Positions 25,350 through 34,004 of a DNA stretch of 64,000 nucleotides are shown here, one piece after another. How positions within the stretch are numbered: the first letter of the stretch is position 1; each line of letters starts with the position of its first letter. Made by a program: the position numbers and the translations under genes. This DNA comes from Candidatus Proruminimicrobium quisquiliarum. GTDB taxonomy: Bacteria; Elusimicrobiota; Endomicrobiia; Endomicrobiales; Endomicrobiaceae. The DNA is taken from assembly GCA_018433245.1 (NCBI GenBank), contig JAHDRN010000009.1, positions 62,001 through 126,000 of the forward strand, read 5' to 3'. The notes beneath the pieces were generated by a model. That model had not been told where the DNA came from. It was given only the letters and a program-made list of their open reading frames with translations, and ran no database searches.

Positions 25350-25895
25350 TTATATTGCAAATTTATAACCTACGTTTAAAGTTACCATAGAGTGTGTAAC
25401 GTCAAATGCCGGATCCGACGGTCCCGGTTTTACTGTCATTTTATTGTTTGAATATACTACTTCAACTATCCATGACATCAATTCTATTCCCGCTCCCGCT
25501 CCCCAGTATATTCCGCTGTCTACTTTTTCAACATCTGATACTCTGACAAGCCCGTATCCGAACTGCCCCAATAAATAAACGTCGGCAATAAACCCTATTT
25601 TCGGCTTTACCGAAACATAAATGTTCGTCATTCCGATTTTGACCCCGGCCGGATTTTTAACTTTAGAATCAAAAACATTGCTTATTCCGGCTCCGATTCC
25701 GACGGAGGGAAGAAGATACATATAACCTTCCGCGCCAAGTACAAAAGGGCTGTCCACGTCCATTGTTAGCCCACCACTGCCGTCTATCTTTGCATTAACT
25801 CCGTAACCGGCCTTACCTACAACTTCAAGCGTTTCACAAAAAGCGGGTACAACCAAACCAATCATCAACAACACTGCCAAAAAACTTTTTTTCAT
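25350..25895 (-). CDS. Small outer-membrane beta-barrel protein, copy 2 of 3
   Basis: This 181-residue protein has a signal peptide (KKSFLAVLLMIGLVVPAFC, cleavage near FCE). It shares with its neighbours the order EGYMYLLPSVGIGAG, MTNIYVSVKPKIG, LLGQFGYGLVRVSD and GIYWGAGAGIELMSWIVEVVY, and ends GYKFAI. Predicted eight-strand barrel. The Ala-Phe-Cys at the signal end is not a good lipobox. Gaps of about 60 bp and 20 bp separate it from copies 1 and 3, with no terminator, so all three are likely one unit. Confidence 0.82.
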   Translation of the reverse strand: MKKSFLAVLLMIGLVVPAFCETLEVVGKAGYGVNAKIDGSGGLTMDVDSPFVLGAEGYMYLLPSVGIGAGISNVFDSKVKNPAGVKIGMTNIYVSVKPKIGFIADVYLLGQFGYGLVRVSDVEKVDSGIYWGAGAGIELMSWIVEVVYSNNKMTVKPGPSDPAFDVTHSMVTLNVGYKFAI

Positions 25896-25914
25896 TATGC
25901 CTCCTCAGGCATTT

Positions 25915-26472
25915 TTAATAATGAAATCTGTATCCTATGTTTAAAGCCAAAGTTGAATATGTTATATCTGAAGAATCCGAGCCGGCCGTAAGTTTGCCGT
26001 TATTTGAGGAATACAAAATCTCAAATATAAAAGATTCATATTCCACTCCCACTCCTATGCCGAAATACAACCCGTTTTCAACGCTGCCGGCAAAATCAGT
26101 CGCTCTTATAAGTCCGTATCCTATCTGTCCGATATAATAAATGCTGTAATCGTCAAAAGATATTTTAGGCTTTAGAGCAAAGTAAAGATTTGAAAATTCA
26201 TATTTCGCGTCTCCGCCTTCTTTTACTTTTGCTCCGAAAATATTGTTTGCTCCAAGTCCGATTCCTATTGAAGGAACCGCGTAATAATAAAAATCCGTTC
26301 CTATTGAAAACGTCATATTCATATCGGTTGTGCCGGCATCGGTCTTTAACGACGGATTTATCATAAATCCCGCCTTTATATCCGCTTCCGTTTTTCCGTC
26401 ATATTTTGATAAAGCAAACAACGGCGCCGTCAAAACAAACATCATTATTACGGCAAAAATACTTTTTTTCAT
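25915..26472 (-). CDS. Small outer-membrane beta-barrel protein, copy 3 of 3
   Basis: This 185-residue exported barrel protein has signal peptide KKSIFAVIMMFVLTAPLFA and a mature part with GTDFYYYAVPSIGIGLG, FSNLYFALKPKIS, YYIGQIGYGLIRATD and GVGVEYESFIFEILYS, ending GYRFHY. It is first of the three tandem paralogues and follows the ptsI stop by only 17 bp, with GGGAGGA as its ribosome binding site and no room for a separate promoter and terminator. It is therefore probably transcribed with the PTS genes, and the barrels may form the outer-membrane entry for the sugar. That link is inference. Confidence 0.83.
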   Translation of the reverse strand: MKKSIFAVIMMFVLTAPLFALSKYDGKTEADIKAGFMINPSLKTDAGTTDMNMTFSIGTDFYYYAVPSIGIGLGANNIFGAKVKEGGDAKYEFSNLYFALKPKISFDDYSIYYIGQIGYGLIRATDFAGSVENGLYFGIGVGVEYESFIFEILYSSNNGKLTAGSDSSDITYSTLALNIGYRFHY

Positions 26473-26489
26473 CTTATCCTCCCGTTATA

Positions 26490-28235
26490 TTATCTGTATT
26501 TGAATTTTTTAATTACTCCGGAAATCGCGGCTCTGTCCGAACATTTCAAAAGCTCGTTAGCAAGATTTTTTGCGTCTTTCATTGAAACGCTTCTGATAAC
26601 ATTTTTAATTTTCGGTATCTGAATCGCGGACATACTGAACTCGTCAAGACCAAGTCCTAAAAGAGCGATTGAAAATTCCGGCGAACCGGCCATTTCCCCG
26701 CACATTCCGACCGATTTACCGGCGTTGTGTCCGGCGTCAATTATTGTTTTTAAAAGCCTTAAAATCGCAGGGTGCAGAGGATCGTATAAAAAAGCAACGT
26801 CTTCGTTTACCCTGTCAACCGCCATCGTGTACTGAATTAGATCGTTTGTCCCTATTGACATAAAATCAACTTCCTTGGCTATAATATCGGCTACTACGGC
26901 AACCGAAGGAACTTCTATCATCGCTCCGATCTGTATGTTTTCGTCAAATTTTTTGCCTTCTTTTCTCAGTTCAATTTTTGCCTGGTTTAAAATATCGTTT
27001 GCCTGTCTTATTTCTTCAATCTGGGATATCATCGGATACATTATTTTAACATTGCCGTTGACCGACGCTCTTAAAATTCCTTTAAGCTGGGTTTTAAATA
27101 AATCAGGATACTTTAAACAAAGCCTTATTGCTCTTAATCCCATAAAAGGATTTGCTTCCTGTCCGATATTCATAAGACCGAGTTTTGAAATTTTATCTCC
27201 GCCAAGATCTATGGTTCTTATTATAACCTCATACGGCATCATCATTTTTGCGACTTTGCTGTAATTGCTGAAATGTTCTTCTTCCGTCGGAAGAGTTTTT
27301 CTGGTAAGATACATAAATTCGCTTCTGTATAATCCTATGCCGTTTGCTCCGTGTTTTAAAACAGAACGGACTTCCTCCGGATTTTCAATGTTTGCGCCTA
27401 AAACAACTTCTTTGCCGTCAATTGTGGTCGCGGGCAAATCTTTAAGTTTTTCAAGATTTTTCTGCGTCGCGGCCTGTATATCGTGTTCTCTTTTATAATT
27501 TTCCTGCGTTTCTTTTGAGGGATTTAAAATTACGATACCCTGATTACCGTCAACTATTATAGACATTCCGTGCGAAACCTGCGACGTAATATTTTTTAAA
27601 CCGACGACGGCCGGTATTTCTAGACTTTGGGCGACAAGCGCGGTATGCGAAGTTTTGCCGCCTGTGTCGGTGGCAAAGCCTCTTACCATTACTTCTCTCA
27701 TTGAAACCGTATCGGAAGGCGTAAGATTTTTTGAAACAACGATTGATTCCGAATCCAAGTCCGCAAGAGTCTTTTTTTGTTTGCCCTGCAAATGTCTCAT
27801 CAGTTTTTTGGCAACATCAACAATATCGTGCTTTCTTTCTCTGAAATATTCGTCGTCAATCAAATCAAAAGCTTTCGTTATCTTTTCGGTTACTTTATAA
27901 ATGGCGAATTCCGCGCTGTTGCCTTCGTTAATCAAAGCGACGGCATCTTTGTTAAGCATCGGGTCATTTAAAATCAGCACATGGGCATCTGCGATTTTTG
28001 CATAGCTTTTCCCGAGCATTTTGTTTAATTCAACCTGATTTTCCTGAAGTTCGGCTTTTGTTTTGACAATCGCCTGATTCAAACGCGTTATTTCGTCTTT
28101 TATTTTGTTTTTCGGTATTGTTTTTTCTATTAAAACAAGTTCGTCGTCTTCAAATAAAAAAACTTTGCCTATGGCAACGCCGGGCGATGCCGGAACGCCG
28201 GTTAAAATAATGTTTGTTTTGTCATTTGGAGTCAT
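26490..28235 (-). CDS. ptsI: PTS enzyme I
   Basis: Enzyme I takes phosphate from PEP and passes it to HPr. The 581-residue protein has the N-terminal domain with active His197 in GGKTSHTAL, the PEP-binding barrel with TIDLGGDK, GLRAIRLCL, IGTNDLIQYT and the C-terminal MCGEMAGSP. Length is normal. It is the last PTS gene in the run and overlaps ptsH by 4 bp. It is followed after 17 bp by the small-barrel genes. Confidence 0.97.
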   Translation of the reverse strand: MTPNDKTNIILTGVPASPGVAIGKVFLFEDDELVLIEKTIPKNKIKDEITRLNQAIVKTKAELQENQVELNKMLGKSYAKIADAHVLILNDPMLNKDAVALINEGNSAEFAIYKVTEKITKAFDLIDDEYFRERKHDIVDVAKKLMRHLQGKQKKTLADLDSESIVVSKNLTPSDTVSMREVMVRGFATDTGGKTSHTALVAQSLEIPAVVGLKNITSQVSHGMSIIVDGNQGIVILNPSKETQENYKREHDIQAATQKNLEKLKDLPATTIDGKEVVLGANIENPEEVRSVLKHGANGIGLYRSEFMYLTRKTLPTEEEHFSNYSKVAKMMMPYEVIIRTIDLGGDKISKLGLMNIGQEANPFMGLRAIRLCLKYPDLFKTQLKGILRASVNGNVKIMYPMISQIEEIRQANDILNQAKIELRKEGKKFDENIQIGAMIEVPSVAVVADIIAKEVDFMSIGTNDLIQYTMAVDRVNEDVAFLYDPLHPAILRLLKTIIDAGHNAGKSVGMCGEMAGSPEFSIALLGLGLDEFSMSAIQIPKIKNVIRSVSMKDAKNLANELLKCSDRAAISGVIKKFKYR

Positions 28236-28501
28236 ATTTCCTCTCCGAACCCGTTATTAAATATTTCTTCCATTTTGCTTATCGCTTCATTTTCGTCAAT
28301 TCCGTCCGCTCTGAATAAAAGCTCCGTTCCGTTTGCAGCCGCAAGCATCATAAGCCCCATTATGCTTTTAGCGTCCACTGTATATTCGTCTTTAACAATC
28401 GTAATTGTTGACTGGAATTTCATCGCCGACTGCACAACCATTGACGCCGGTCTTGCGTGCAGTCCCAGTTTATTGATAACTCTCAATTTTTTTTCCGTCA
28501 T
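28232..28501 (-). CDS. ptsH: PTS phosphocarrier HPr
   Basis: This 89-residue HPr relays phosphate from enzyme I to the IIA proteins. His15 lies in GLHARPAS and the regulatory Ser46 in DAKSIMGLMML. Keeping Ser46, together with hprK in the same run, means HPr(Ser-P) regulation is likely. It lies between the IID and ptsI genes, overlapping ptsI by 4 bp. The length and the GTELLFRADGIDE segment are typical. Confidence 0.97.
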   Translation of the reverse strand: MTEKKLRVINKLGLHARPASMVVQSAMKFQSTITIVKDEYTVDAKSIMGLMMLAAANGTELLFRADGIDENEAISKMEEIFNNGFGEEI

Positions 28502-28535
28502 AAATATTCCTTAACAAGCTAAATTAATTTAACCG

Positions 28536-29321
28536 TCACAATCCCAAATAACCGATCACAAAACTGAATAATATGGCGCAGTAAAACATTATAACGGGCC
28601 TCATTTTGCCGAATAAAAAACTAAACAGCAAAATTATTCCGAAAATTCCTATTTCGGGTATAGAATAATCGTAAACCCCTATATTAACAGCCGGATTAAA
28701 TCCGAATAAATCAAAATAAAAATATAAAGTCGCCACAATCGCGGCAAGACCTATAAGCCTTACAATATCGCCTATATAGGTAAGTTCAAATTTTGCCACA
28801 AGTTTAATCATCTGTTCATTCAGCCTGAAACTTATAAATAAAATCCAGTATCTGAATAAAATATGCACCACATTATACAAAAATATAAAAGCGATTGGCG
28901 CAACCCATAAATAATCTGCGTCAAACATATTAATCGCAAGGATGGACAACAGTATAGCGACAAACGACGTAACCGGACGCCACGTCCCCCAAAAAAATGA
29001 ATCTCCTATCGCGGCAATCGGACCCGATATCACCGATTTTAAAATCTCCGGTTTTTTTGTATTTTTGGATCTGCCGCTTGCTATTTCTCTTTCGGCGTTT
29101 ATAATCATTGCAAAAACTATGTTTGCCATATAAGGATTTGTGTTGAAAAAACCTATGTGCCTCAATAATACCTCTTTTCTTTTATTTTTATCCGGATATA
29201 ATTTTTTTAAAACGGGATACAAAACATATAAAAATCCGATATTCTGCAGTCTTTCAAAATTCCACAAAGACTGGACAAAAAACGTTCTGATAAATAATTT
29301 CGCGTTTATTGAGTTATTCAT
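28536..29321 (-). CDS. PTS mannose-family EIID component
   Basis: This 261-residue integral membrane IID subunit works with IIC to move a sugar of the mannose/fructose/sorbose class. The N-terminal cytosolic part has QSLWNFERLQNIGFLYVLYP, then GFFNTNPYMA and ISGPIAAIGDSFFWGTWRP, which are IID hallmarks. Hydrophobic segments lie in the C-terminal half. It overlaps the IIC gene by 8 bp. Sugar specificity cannot be read from it. Confidence 0.94.
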   Translation of the reverse strand: MNNSINAKLFIRTFFVQSLWNFERLQNIGFLYVLYPVLKKLYPDKNKRKEVLLRHIGFFNTNPYMANIVFAMIINAEREIASGRSKNTKKPEILKSVISGPIAAIGDSFFWGTWRPVTSFVAILLSILAINMFDADYLWVAPIAFIFLYNVVHILFRYWILFISFRLNEQMIKLVAKFELTYIGDIVRLIGLAAIVATLYFYFDLFGFNPAVNIGVYDYSIPEIGIFGIILLFSFLFGKMRPVIMFYCAILFSFVIGYLGL

Positions 29322-29964
29322 CTTTCTTTTTTAAAAAAGGAATTCCTATAATATTTTTAAAATTGTATAAAACCAAACCAAATCCGAAAACAGGCAGATA
29401 ATACCAGGCTTTTTTAAAAGCTACTTCAAGTCCCGACGGAATATATACCGCCATATTTATATATATCAGTCCGCCCAGCACCATAAAAACGAAATAAACT
29501 ATAGCAGCCCTTAATATAAAAAGAACAAGTCCCGAATACAAACCGACCGATATTCTGTATTCTTTGCCCTGTTCTATTCCTTTTTCTATCCAATGCATTA
29601 TCTTTGTGTTGAAAAGTCTTCCCGCTATATCAACTTCCCTGTATAAATATGCAAACGGAACCGCAATCGCAAGCGCGAATATCGCCGCGTCCTGGCTGCC
29701 TTTAAAATGCAGACAGCTCCACGAAACCGACAATACCGTCATCATCGTTAAATCAACCGGAATTGACGTTCCCAGAGGAATCGCGTTTATCCACATCATT
29801 TCAACTATCATGCCGAGCCAAAATCCTGTATTTATATCTCCCAGAATATATCCTACAAGCGGACCCGCGAATATCGGCCTTGAAACCATAAACTGTCCGA
29901 ACATTGTTATATCCAGGCTCAAAAATGCGCCGAGTACCGACAAGACTACGAGAGTTTCTATCAC
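29314..29964 (-). CDS. PTS mannose-family EIIC component
   Basis: This 216-residue IIC membrane subunit has several helices and the family segments SRPIFAGPLVGYILGD, GFWLGMIVEMMWINAIPLG and VDLTMMTVLS. Its length is somewhat short (E. coli ManY is about 266). It overlaps the upstream GH57 gene by 4 bp and the downstream IID gene by 8 bp, so GH57, IIC and IID are coupled. It forms the sugar channel with IID. Confidence 0.93.
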   Translation of the reverse strand: MIETLVVLSVLGAFLSLDITMFGQFMVSRPIFAGPLVGYILGDINTGFWLGMIVEMMWINAIPLGTSIPVDLTMMTVLSVSWSCLHFKGSQDAAIFALAIAVPFAYLYREVDIAGRLFNTKIMHWIEKGIEQGKEYRISVGLYSGLVLFILRAAIVYFVFMVLGGLIYINMAVYIPSGLEVAFKKAWYYLPVFGFGLVLYNFKNIIGIPFLKKKDE

Positions 29965-32024
29965 CTTTTTTCTCCGTTTTTAACAGATACCGTCAACGTA
30001 AATCCGAATTCCGCGCCCGGTTTTAAAGAAAATTTATATACATTAAAAACCGCGGTTCCCTGATATGTTTTTTCATATCCGTTTTCGGAAGTTGAGACCG
30101 TTTTTATCGGCGTTATCCAAAAAACTCCTTTTTTTGAACTTGAAACGGTTACGGACATACCGAGATTTTCATCGTTTCTTGTCCATGAAAAAACGTTTTC
30201 GGCTTGCGCGGCGTCGTCAAGCGTTTTATTTGAAAAAGCAAAAACCTGTTCCGCGGCAAACGTAAGATCAAGAGATTTAGCGTCGTTATTTATTATTTTA
30301 TAAGCGGCTTCATATCCTTCTTTTTTCAAAGGTGTTATGATTTTTTGAATTTCTACTTTTGAACTTGCGCCGTCAATCCATATATTTCCTTTTCTTGACA
30401 GTTCAAGTTTTCCTTCTTTAACGCCGATTTCGTAGCGCCCCAAAACAAAATCTCCCTGCTCTTTGAATTTTACCGGATAAATATCGGCGTATGACGTGTC
30501 ATTGTGAAAAAAATGGTCTACAAGCGAAGCTTTTCTGTACCAATCATAATTGAGATGCCTCTCAAGACCGAGTTCTTTAACTTTTATCTCATCCGAATGT
30601 ATGCTTGCCAATTCCTGAGAATCGGACACTTTATTATTGTATATTGCGTCTTTAAGTTTTTTATGATAGCCCTCGTAGCGCCTTGTTAATACGTTTGATA
30701 AATTATAATTTTTCTTTAAAATATCAAATTCAAAAATCGTTCCGCCGGTCTGCCTGACATAAATATTCTGAATCTTGCTTTCATAAAGAAATTCATCGCT
30801 GCCGTCGCAGTCAAAATCCGATTTATGCCATAAAGGTTTAATCTGCGCCGACTCGTTATAAATATTTTCTGCTTTTAACAGATGCTCGTAAACGGCGTTT
30901 CTCAAATGCGGCAGATAAAGACCTCCGAAAACTCCGTGCCAGTAAGCGCAGTTACACTGTCCTGCGTATAACGCGTCAGATAAGCCGGATAAGGACGCTC
31001 CTTTTTCAACAAGCGAATTGATTTTACCGCTTGTCCTTATCATTTTTTTATGCATATTGTTTGACTCGTCGTATTTGCTTAAAAAAGATCTCCAAAACCC
31101 GCCTCTTATAAAAGGTTTAAATCTGTCGTTGTTCTCGTTCTGCCTGATAAAATCGTCATAGTTATTCTGTATTTGGGCAGGAAGAGTCCATTCGGACATT
31201 TCAAAATAAGAACCGGTCTGCAGATAAATTCTGTCCTGAGGTTTTATAGAGTTTAAAACTTCGCTGAAAGTAACCGTTTCCACAATATCGGAATTTTCTT
31301 CCAGAGCCGTCAAAAATTTATCAAGCCAGCCGTATTCGTAAACATGCTTGTAGGTGCCGGGCCACATTCCGAATTTTTCGCCGTCATCGGCCATTACAAG
31401 AACCGTTTCTTTATCCTCTTGGGCCATACGTTTGAAATAATCAATACATACGTTTACGTCATGAAAAGGGATAAAATATCTTAATTTCTGGCTTATCGGA
31501 AATACGTTAAGCGGCGCTCCGTGGTCTTCAGTAGTGTAATATCCTCTTAAAGAATTAACGTCAAGCCCGGAAGAACTGAAATGAACGTCATCAAGCGCCA
31601 CATATTTTATTCCGGCATCGGTTAAATCTTTAACAAGAGACGGTTCCCATACTCGTTCGGCAATCCAGGCTCCGGCAGGATTACAATTGAACGTATTTTT
31701 TATAAACTGCGAGAGTTTATTTATCTGCCCGATTCTGTCCTTTTGCGGAATTACCGATAAAATTGGCTCGTAATATCCGCCCGATAAAATTTCAAGATTC
31801 CCTTTAGCTATTAATTTTTTTATGTTTGAAACGTACGATTTTTTGCTTAAAAGAAAATCCCACAAAATGCCGCTTGCGTGCAGATTCCATTTAATGCTTT
31901 TATGTTTAAGCATAACATCCATAAAAGGTTTATACGCGTTATCGTATCCTTTTTGAAAAACCCATTCAAAATTACCGACCGGCTGGTGATTGTGAACTGC
32001 GAATATAAATTTTATTTTTTTCAT
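29961..32024 (-). CDS. GH57 4-alpha-glucanotransferase-like enzyme
   Basis: This 687-residue glycoside hydrolase family 57 protein resembles the Thermococcus litoralis 4-alpha-glucanotransferase. It has HNHQP near residue 11, GGYYEP at 82, the nucleophile Glu123 in WIAERVWEP and the acid/base Asp214 in MADDGEKFG, at the same numbers as the T. litoralis enzyme. The C-terminal half holds the DUF1925/1926-type beta domains. It has no signal peptide and so acts on cytosolic glucans. It is placed between the IIB gene (4-bp gap) and IIC (4-bp overlap), an unusual position. Related alpha-amylase activity cannot be excluded. Confidence 0.92.
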   Translation of the reverse strand: MKKIKFIFAVHNHQPVGNFEWVFQKGYDNAYKPFMDVMLKHKSIKWNLHASGILWDFLLSKKSYVSNIKKLIAKGNLEILSGGYYEPILSVIPQKDRIGQINKLSQFIKNTFNCNPAGAWIAERVWEPSLVKDLTDAGIKYVALDDVHFSSSGLDVNSLRGYYTTEDHGAPLNVFPISQKLRYFIPFHDVNVCIDYFKRMAQEDKETVLVMADDGEKFGMWPGTYKHVYEYGWLDKFLTALEENSDIVETVTFSEVLNSIKPQDRIYLQTGSYFEMSEWTLPAQIQNNYDDFIRQNENNDRFKPFIRGGFWRSFLSKYDESNNMHKKMIRTSGKINSLVEKGASLSGLSDALYAGQCNCAYWHGVFGGLYLPHLRNAVYEHLLKAENIYNESAQIKPLWHKSDFDCDGSDEFLYESKIQNIYVRQTGGTIFEFDILKKNYNLSNVLTRRYEGYHKKLKDAIYNNKVSDSQELASIHSDEIKVKELGLERHLNYDWYRKASLVDHFFHNDTSYADIYPVKFKEQGDFVLGRYEIGVKEGKLELSRKGNIWIDGASSKVEIQKIITPLKKEGYEAAYKIINNDAKSLDLTFAAEQVFAFSNKTLDDAAQAENVFSWTRNDENLGMSVTVSSSKKGVFWITPIKTVSTSENGYEKTYQGTAVFNVYKFSLKPGAEFGFTLTVSVKNGEKR

Positions 32025-32028
32025 TTTT

Positions 32029-32532
32029 TTAATCTATTTTTAAATTTTTCGCCTCTTTTTTTATAGTGTCTGAAATATTATGTCTTTCGTCGTTGGGCAA
32101 AATTCTTGATTCAAGTTCTATCCCGCAGGATATCATTTTCATAAACGCCCTGATATCGTTTGCATCAACCGATACGTTTGACAAAAGCTGTTTTTTCCCG
32201 TGGACAAAGTGCATCCCGCCGACGTTTACGGAATTGAATTTAACGCCGTTTTCTATCATTTTTACTATATCGCAGGGATTTGAAAAAAGTATCATTACTT
32301 TTTCATTGTCGTATACGTTGTTTATTATTTCGTAACTGGCGTCTTTAATGTTTCTTATGGACAATTCAACGGTGCTCGGCATCGCCATTGAAAGAAGCGC
32401 CTGCTGCATTTCGTCGTTTGCAACCTCGTTTGAAACAACAAGTATTCTGTTGACGAAAACAGTTTTAAGCCAGCCTTGGACTATCTGGCCGTGTATAAGC
32501 CTGTCGTCTATTCTGATAACTTCTATCCCCAC
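32029..32532 (-). CDS. PTS mannose-family EIIB component
   Basis: IIB accepts phosphate from IIA and gives it to the incoming sugar. With the GTG start at 32532 the protein is 167 residues and opens MGIEVIRIDDRLIHGQ, placing the phosphorylation site at His14. The GTG is chosen because AGAGGTGG lies at the right distance upstream and family members start there; an upstream frame to 32553 lacks support and would run into repeat R3. The motif MPSTVELSI is typical. GH57 follows after 4 bp. Confidence 0.94.
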   Translation of the reverse strand: MGIEVIRIDDRLIHGQIVQGWLKTVFVNRILVVSNEVANDEMQQALLSMAMPSTVELSIRNIKDASYEIINNVYDNEKVMILFSNPCDIVKMIENGVKFNSVNVGGMHFVHGKKQLLSNVSVDANDIRAFMKMISCGIELESRILPNDERHNISDTIKKEAKNLKID

Positions 32533-32553
32533 TATAACCACCTCTTTTAACAA

Positions 32554-32639
32554 CGGAAGTTTGGAGGCTTGGAAACTTTGAAGTTTGACAACGGCAAAAA
32601 CTTCAATCCCTCAAGATTTTTTGCTTCCGTTTTTATTAA
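32554..32639. repeat. Degenerate AAGTTTGG palindromic repeat, copy R3
   Basis: The gap between the IIA and IIB genes contains AACGGAAGTTTGGAGGCTTGG followed by GAAACTTTGAAGTTTG and a GACAACGGC core; AACGGAAG at the left pairs with CTTCCGTT near 32625. The units match R1 and R2 in form, although this copy is shorter and its right arm is less regular. It is the only gap longer than about 35 bp within the PTS operon, so the transcript probably reads through it and may fold there. Confidence 0.55.
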
Positions 32640-33056
32640 TTATTTAAGTCTCGCCATTAACAACTGCTTTGCATTTACTATGCTTTTTTGTCCGTCGGCC
32701 AAAACTTTATCCGCCAGTTCTTTGGCGTTAAGCGCCGTTTTACCGGCAAAAAGAGCCGATATTATCATAGGAAGATTTACTCCCGTCAAAACTTCAACGT
32801 TGAATCTCTTGCACATCGGAAGCGCCGCATTGCACGGAGTTCCGCCGAGCATATCCGTAAGAATCAGAGTTCCTTTTTCTTTATCGTTTATTTCTTCTAA
32901 AACATTTGCAATCCGTTCCTGTAAACTTACCAGATTGTCGTCGCTTATATCTTTTTTTACAGAATATAAATTATCCTGATGCCCGGCTATGACTTCAGCC
33001 GTTCTTATAAGTTCGTCGGTTAGCCCGCAGTGCGAAACTATTAAAATTTTTATCAT
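32640..33056 (-). CDS. PTS mannose-family EIIA component
   Basis: This 138-residue stand-alone IIA domain carries the active His9 in LIVSHCGL. The family motif LTDMLGGTPCNAAL follows at about residues 78-91. It receives phosphate from HPr. It overlaps the yvcK gene by 4 bp upstream and is separated from the IIB gene by repeat R3. In many mannose systems IIA and IIB are fused; here they are separate. Confidence 0.94.
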   Translation of the reverse strand: MIKILIVSHCGLTDELIRTAEVIAGHQDNLYSVKKDISDDNLVSLQERIANVLEEINDKEKGTLILTDMLGGTPCNAALPMCKRFNVEVLTGVNLPMIISALFAGKTALNAKELADKVLADGQKSIVNAKQLLMARLK

Positions 33057-34003
33057 TTTCTTTTATCCTCGCCGATTAAGGAAAAAATTGTTTTTGCCAA
33101 TTTCTCAAAATCATGATGAGCATACTGAGTATGCGAAACAAAATCTTTCCTTATTATTTTAACATTTTTATGTCTGTTTGTATCAATTTCAACAGGAAGA
33201 GAAAATTCTCTGGCGTATCTTCTGGCGACAGGCGCGGCTATTTTTCCGGCGTTTACAAGAACCGCGTCAAGTATTCCTTTATACGAATGCTGTTCTATGG
33301 CGGCAATATGGTCGGTTAAATTAAAGTTCGCCGTTTCTCCTATCTGCGTCATTATATTGCATATATATATTTTTTTCGCTTTTGTTTTCTTTAGAGCGCC
33401 TATAACGCCGTCAAACAGTAAATTTACTATTACCGACGTATAAAGAGAGCCGGGCCCGAGTATTACAAAATCAGCCTGCATTATGGAATCGGCGACTTTG
33501 CCTGAAACTTTCGCGTTTTTAGGGAAAATTTCAACATGTTTTATCGCGTTTTTGCTTTTTGAAATTCTGCTTTCGCCTTTTATTTGTTTGCCGTCAATAA
33601 GAGTCGCTTTGAGCGAAACATTTTCAAGCGACACCGGCAAAACTTTTCCCTTTATTGCCAGAACGTCTCCCGCGTTTGCGATCGCTTTGTCAAATCCTCC
33701 CGATACTTCCGATAAAGCCGTTAAAAATAAATTGCCGAACGAATGATTTGAGAGCGACCCTTTTTTAGGAAATCTGTATTGAAAGAGTTTTGCCATCAGG
33801 CTTTCTTCTTCGGACAGCGCCACAAGGCAGTTTCTTATATCGCCCGGCGGCAGAACGCCGAGTTCGGTTCTTAATTTGCCGGAACTTCCTCCGTCGTCTG
33901 AAACCGCCACGACCGCGGTTATGTCAAACGGATATTTTTTCAACCCTCTTAAGAGAGTTGAAAGCCCGCTTCCTCCGCCGATTGCAACGATTTTATAATT
34001 CAT
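33053..34003 (-). CDS. yvcK: YvcK/GlmR gluconeogenesis factor
   Basis: This 316-residue protein of the YvcK/GlmR (CofD-like) family regulates carbon flow toward cell-wall precursors and binds UDP-GlcNAc in Bacillus. The motifs IGGGSGLSTLLRGLK, VSDDGGSSGKLR and LPPGDIRNCLVALS are diagnostic. It lies next to rapZ, the common order in Firmicutes, but whiA is absent and PTS genes follow instead. It overlaps the IIA gene by 4 bp. Confidence 0.95.
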   Translation of the reverse strand: MNYKIVAIGGGSGLSTLLRGLKKYPFDITAVVAVSDDGGSSGKLRTELGVLPPGDIRNCLVALSEEESLMAKLFQYRFPKKGSLSNHSFGNLFLTALSEVSGGFDKAIANAGDVLAIKGKVLPVSLENVSLKATLIDGKQIKGESRISKSKNAIKHVEIFPKNAKVSGKVADSIMQADFVILGPGSLYTSVIVNLLFDGVIGALKKTKAKKIYICNIMTQIGETANFNLTDHIAAIEQHSYKGILDAVLVNAGKIAAPVARRYAREFSLPVEIDTNRHKNVKIIRKDFVSHTQYAHHDFEKLAKTIFSLIGEDKRK

Positions 34004-34004
34004 T

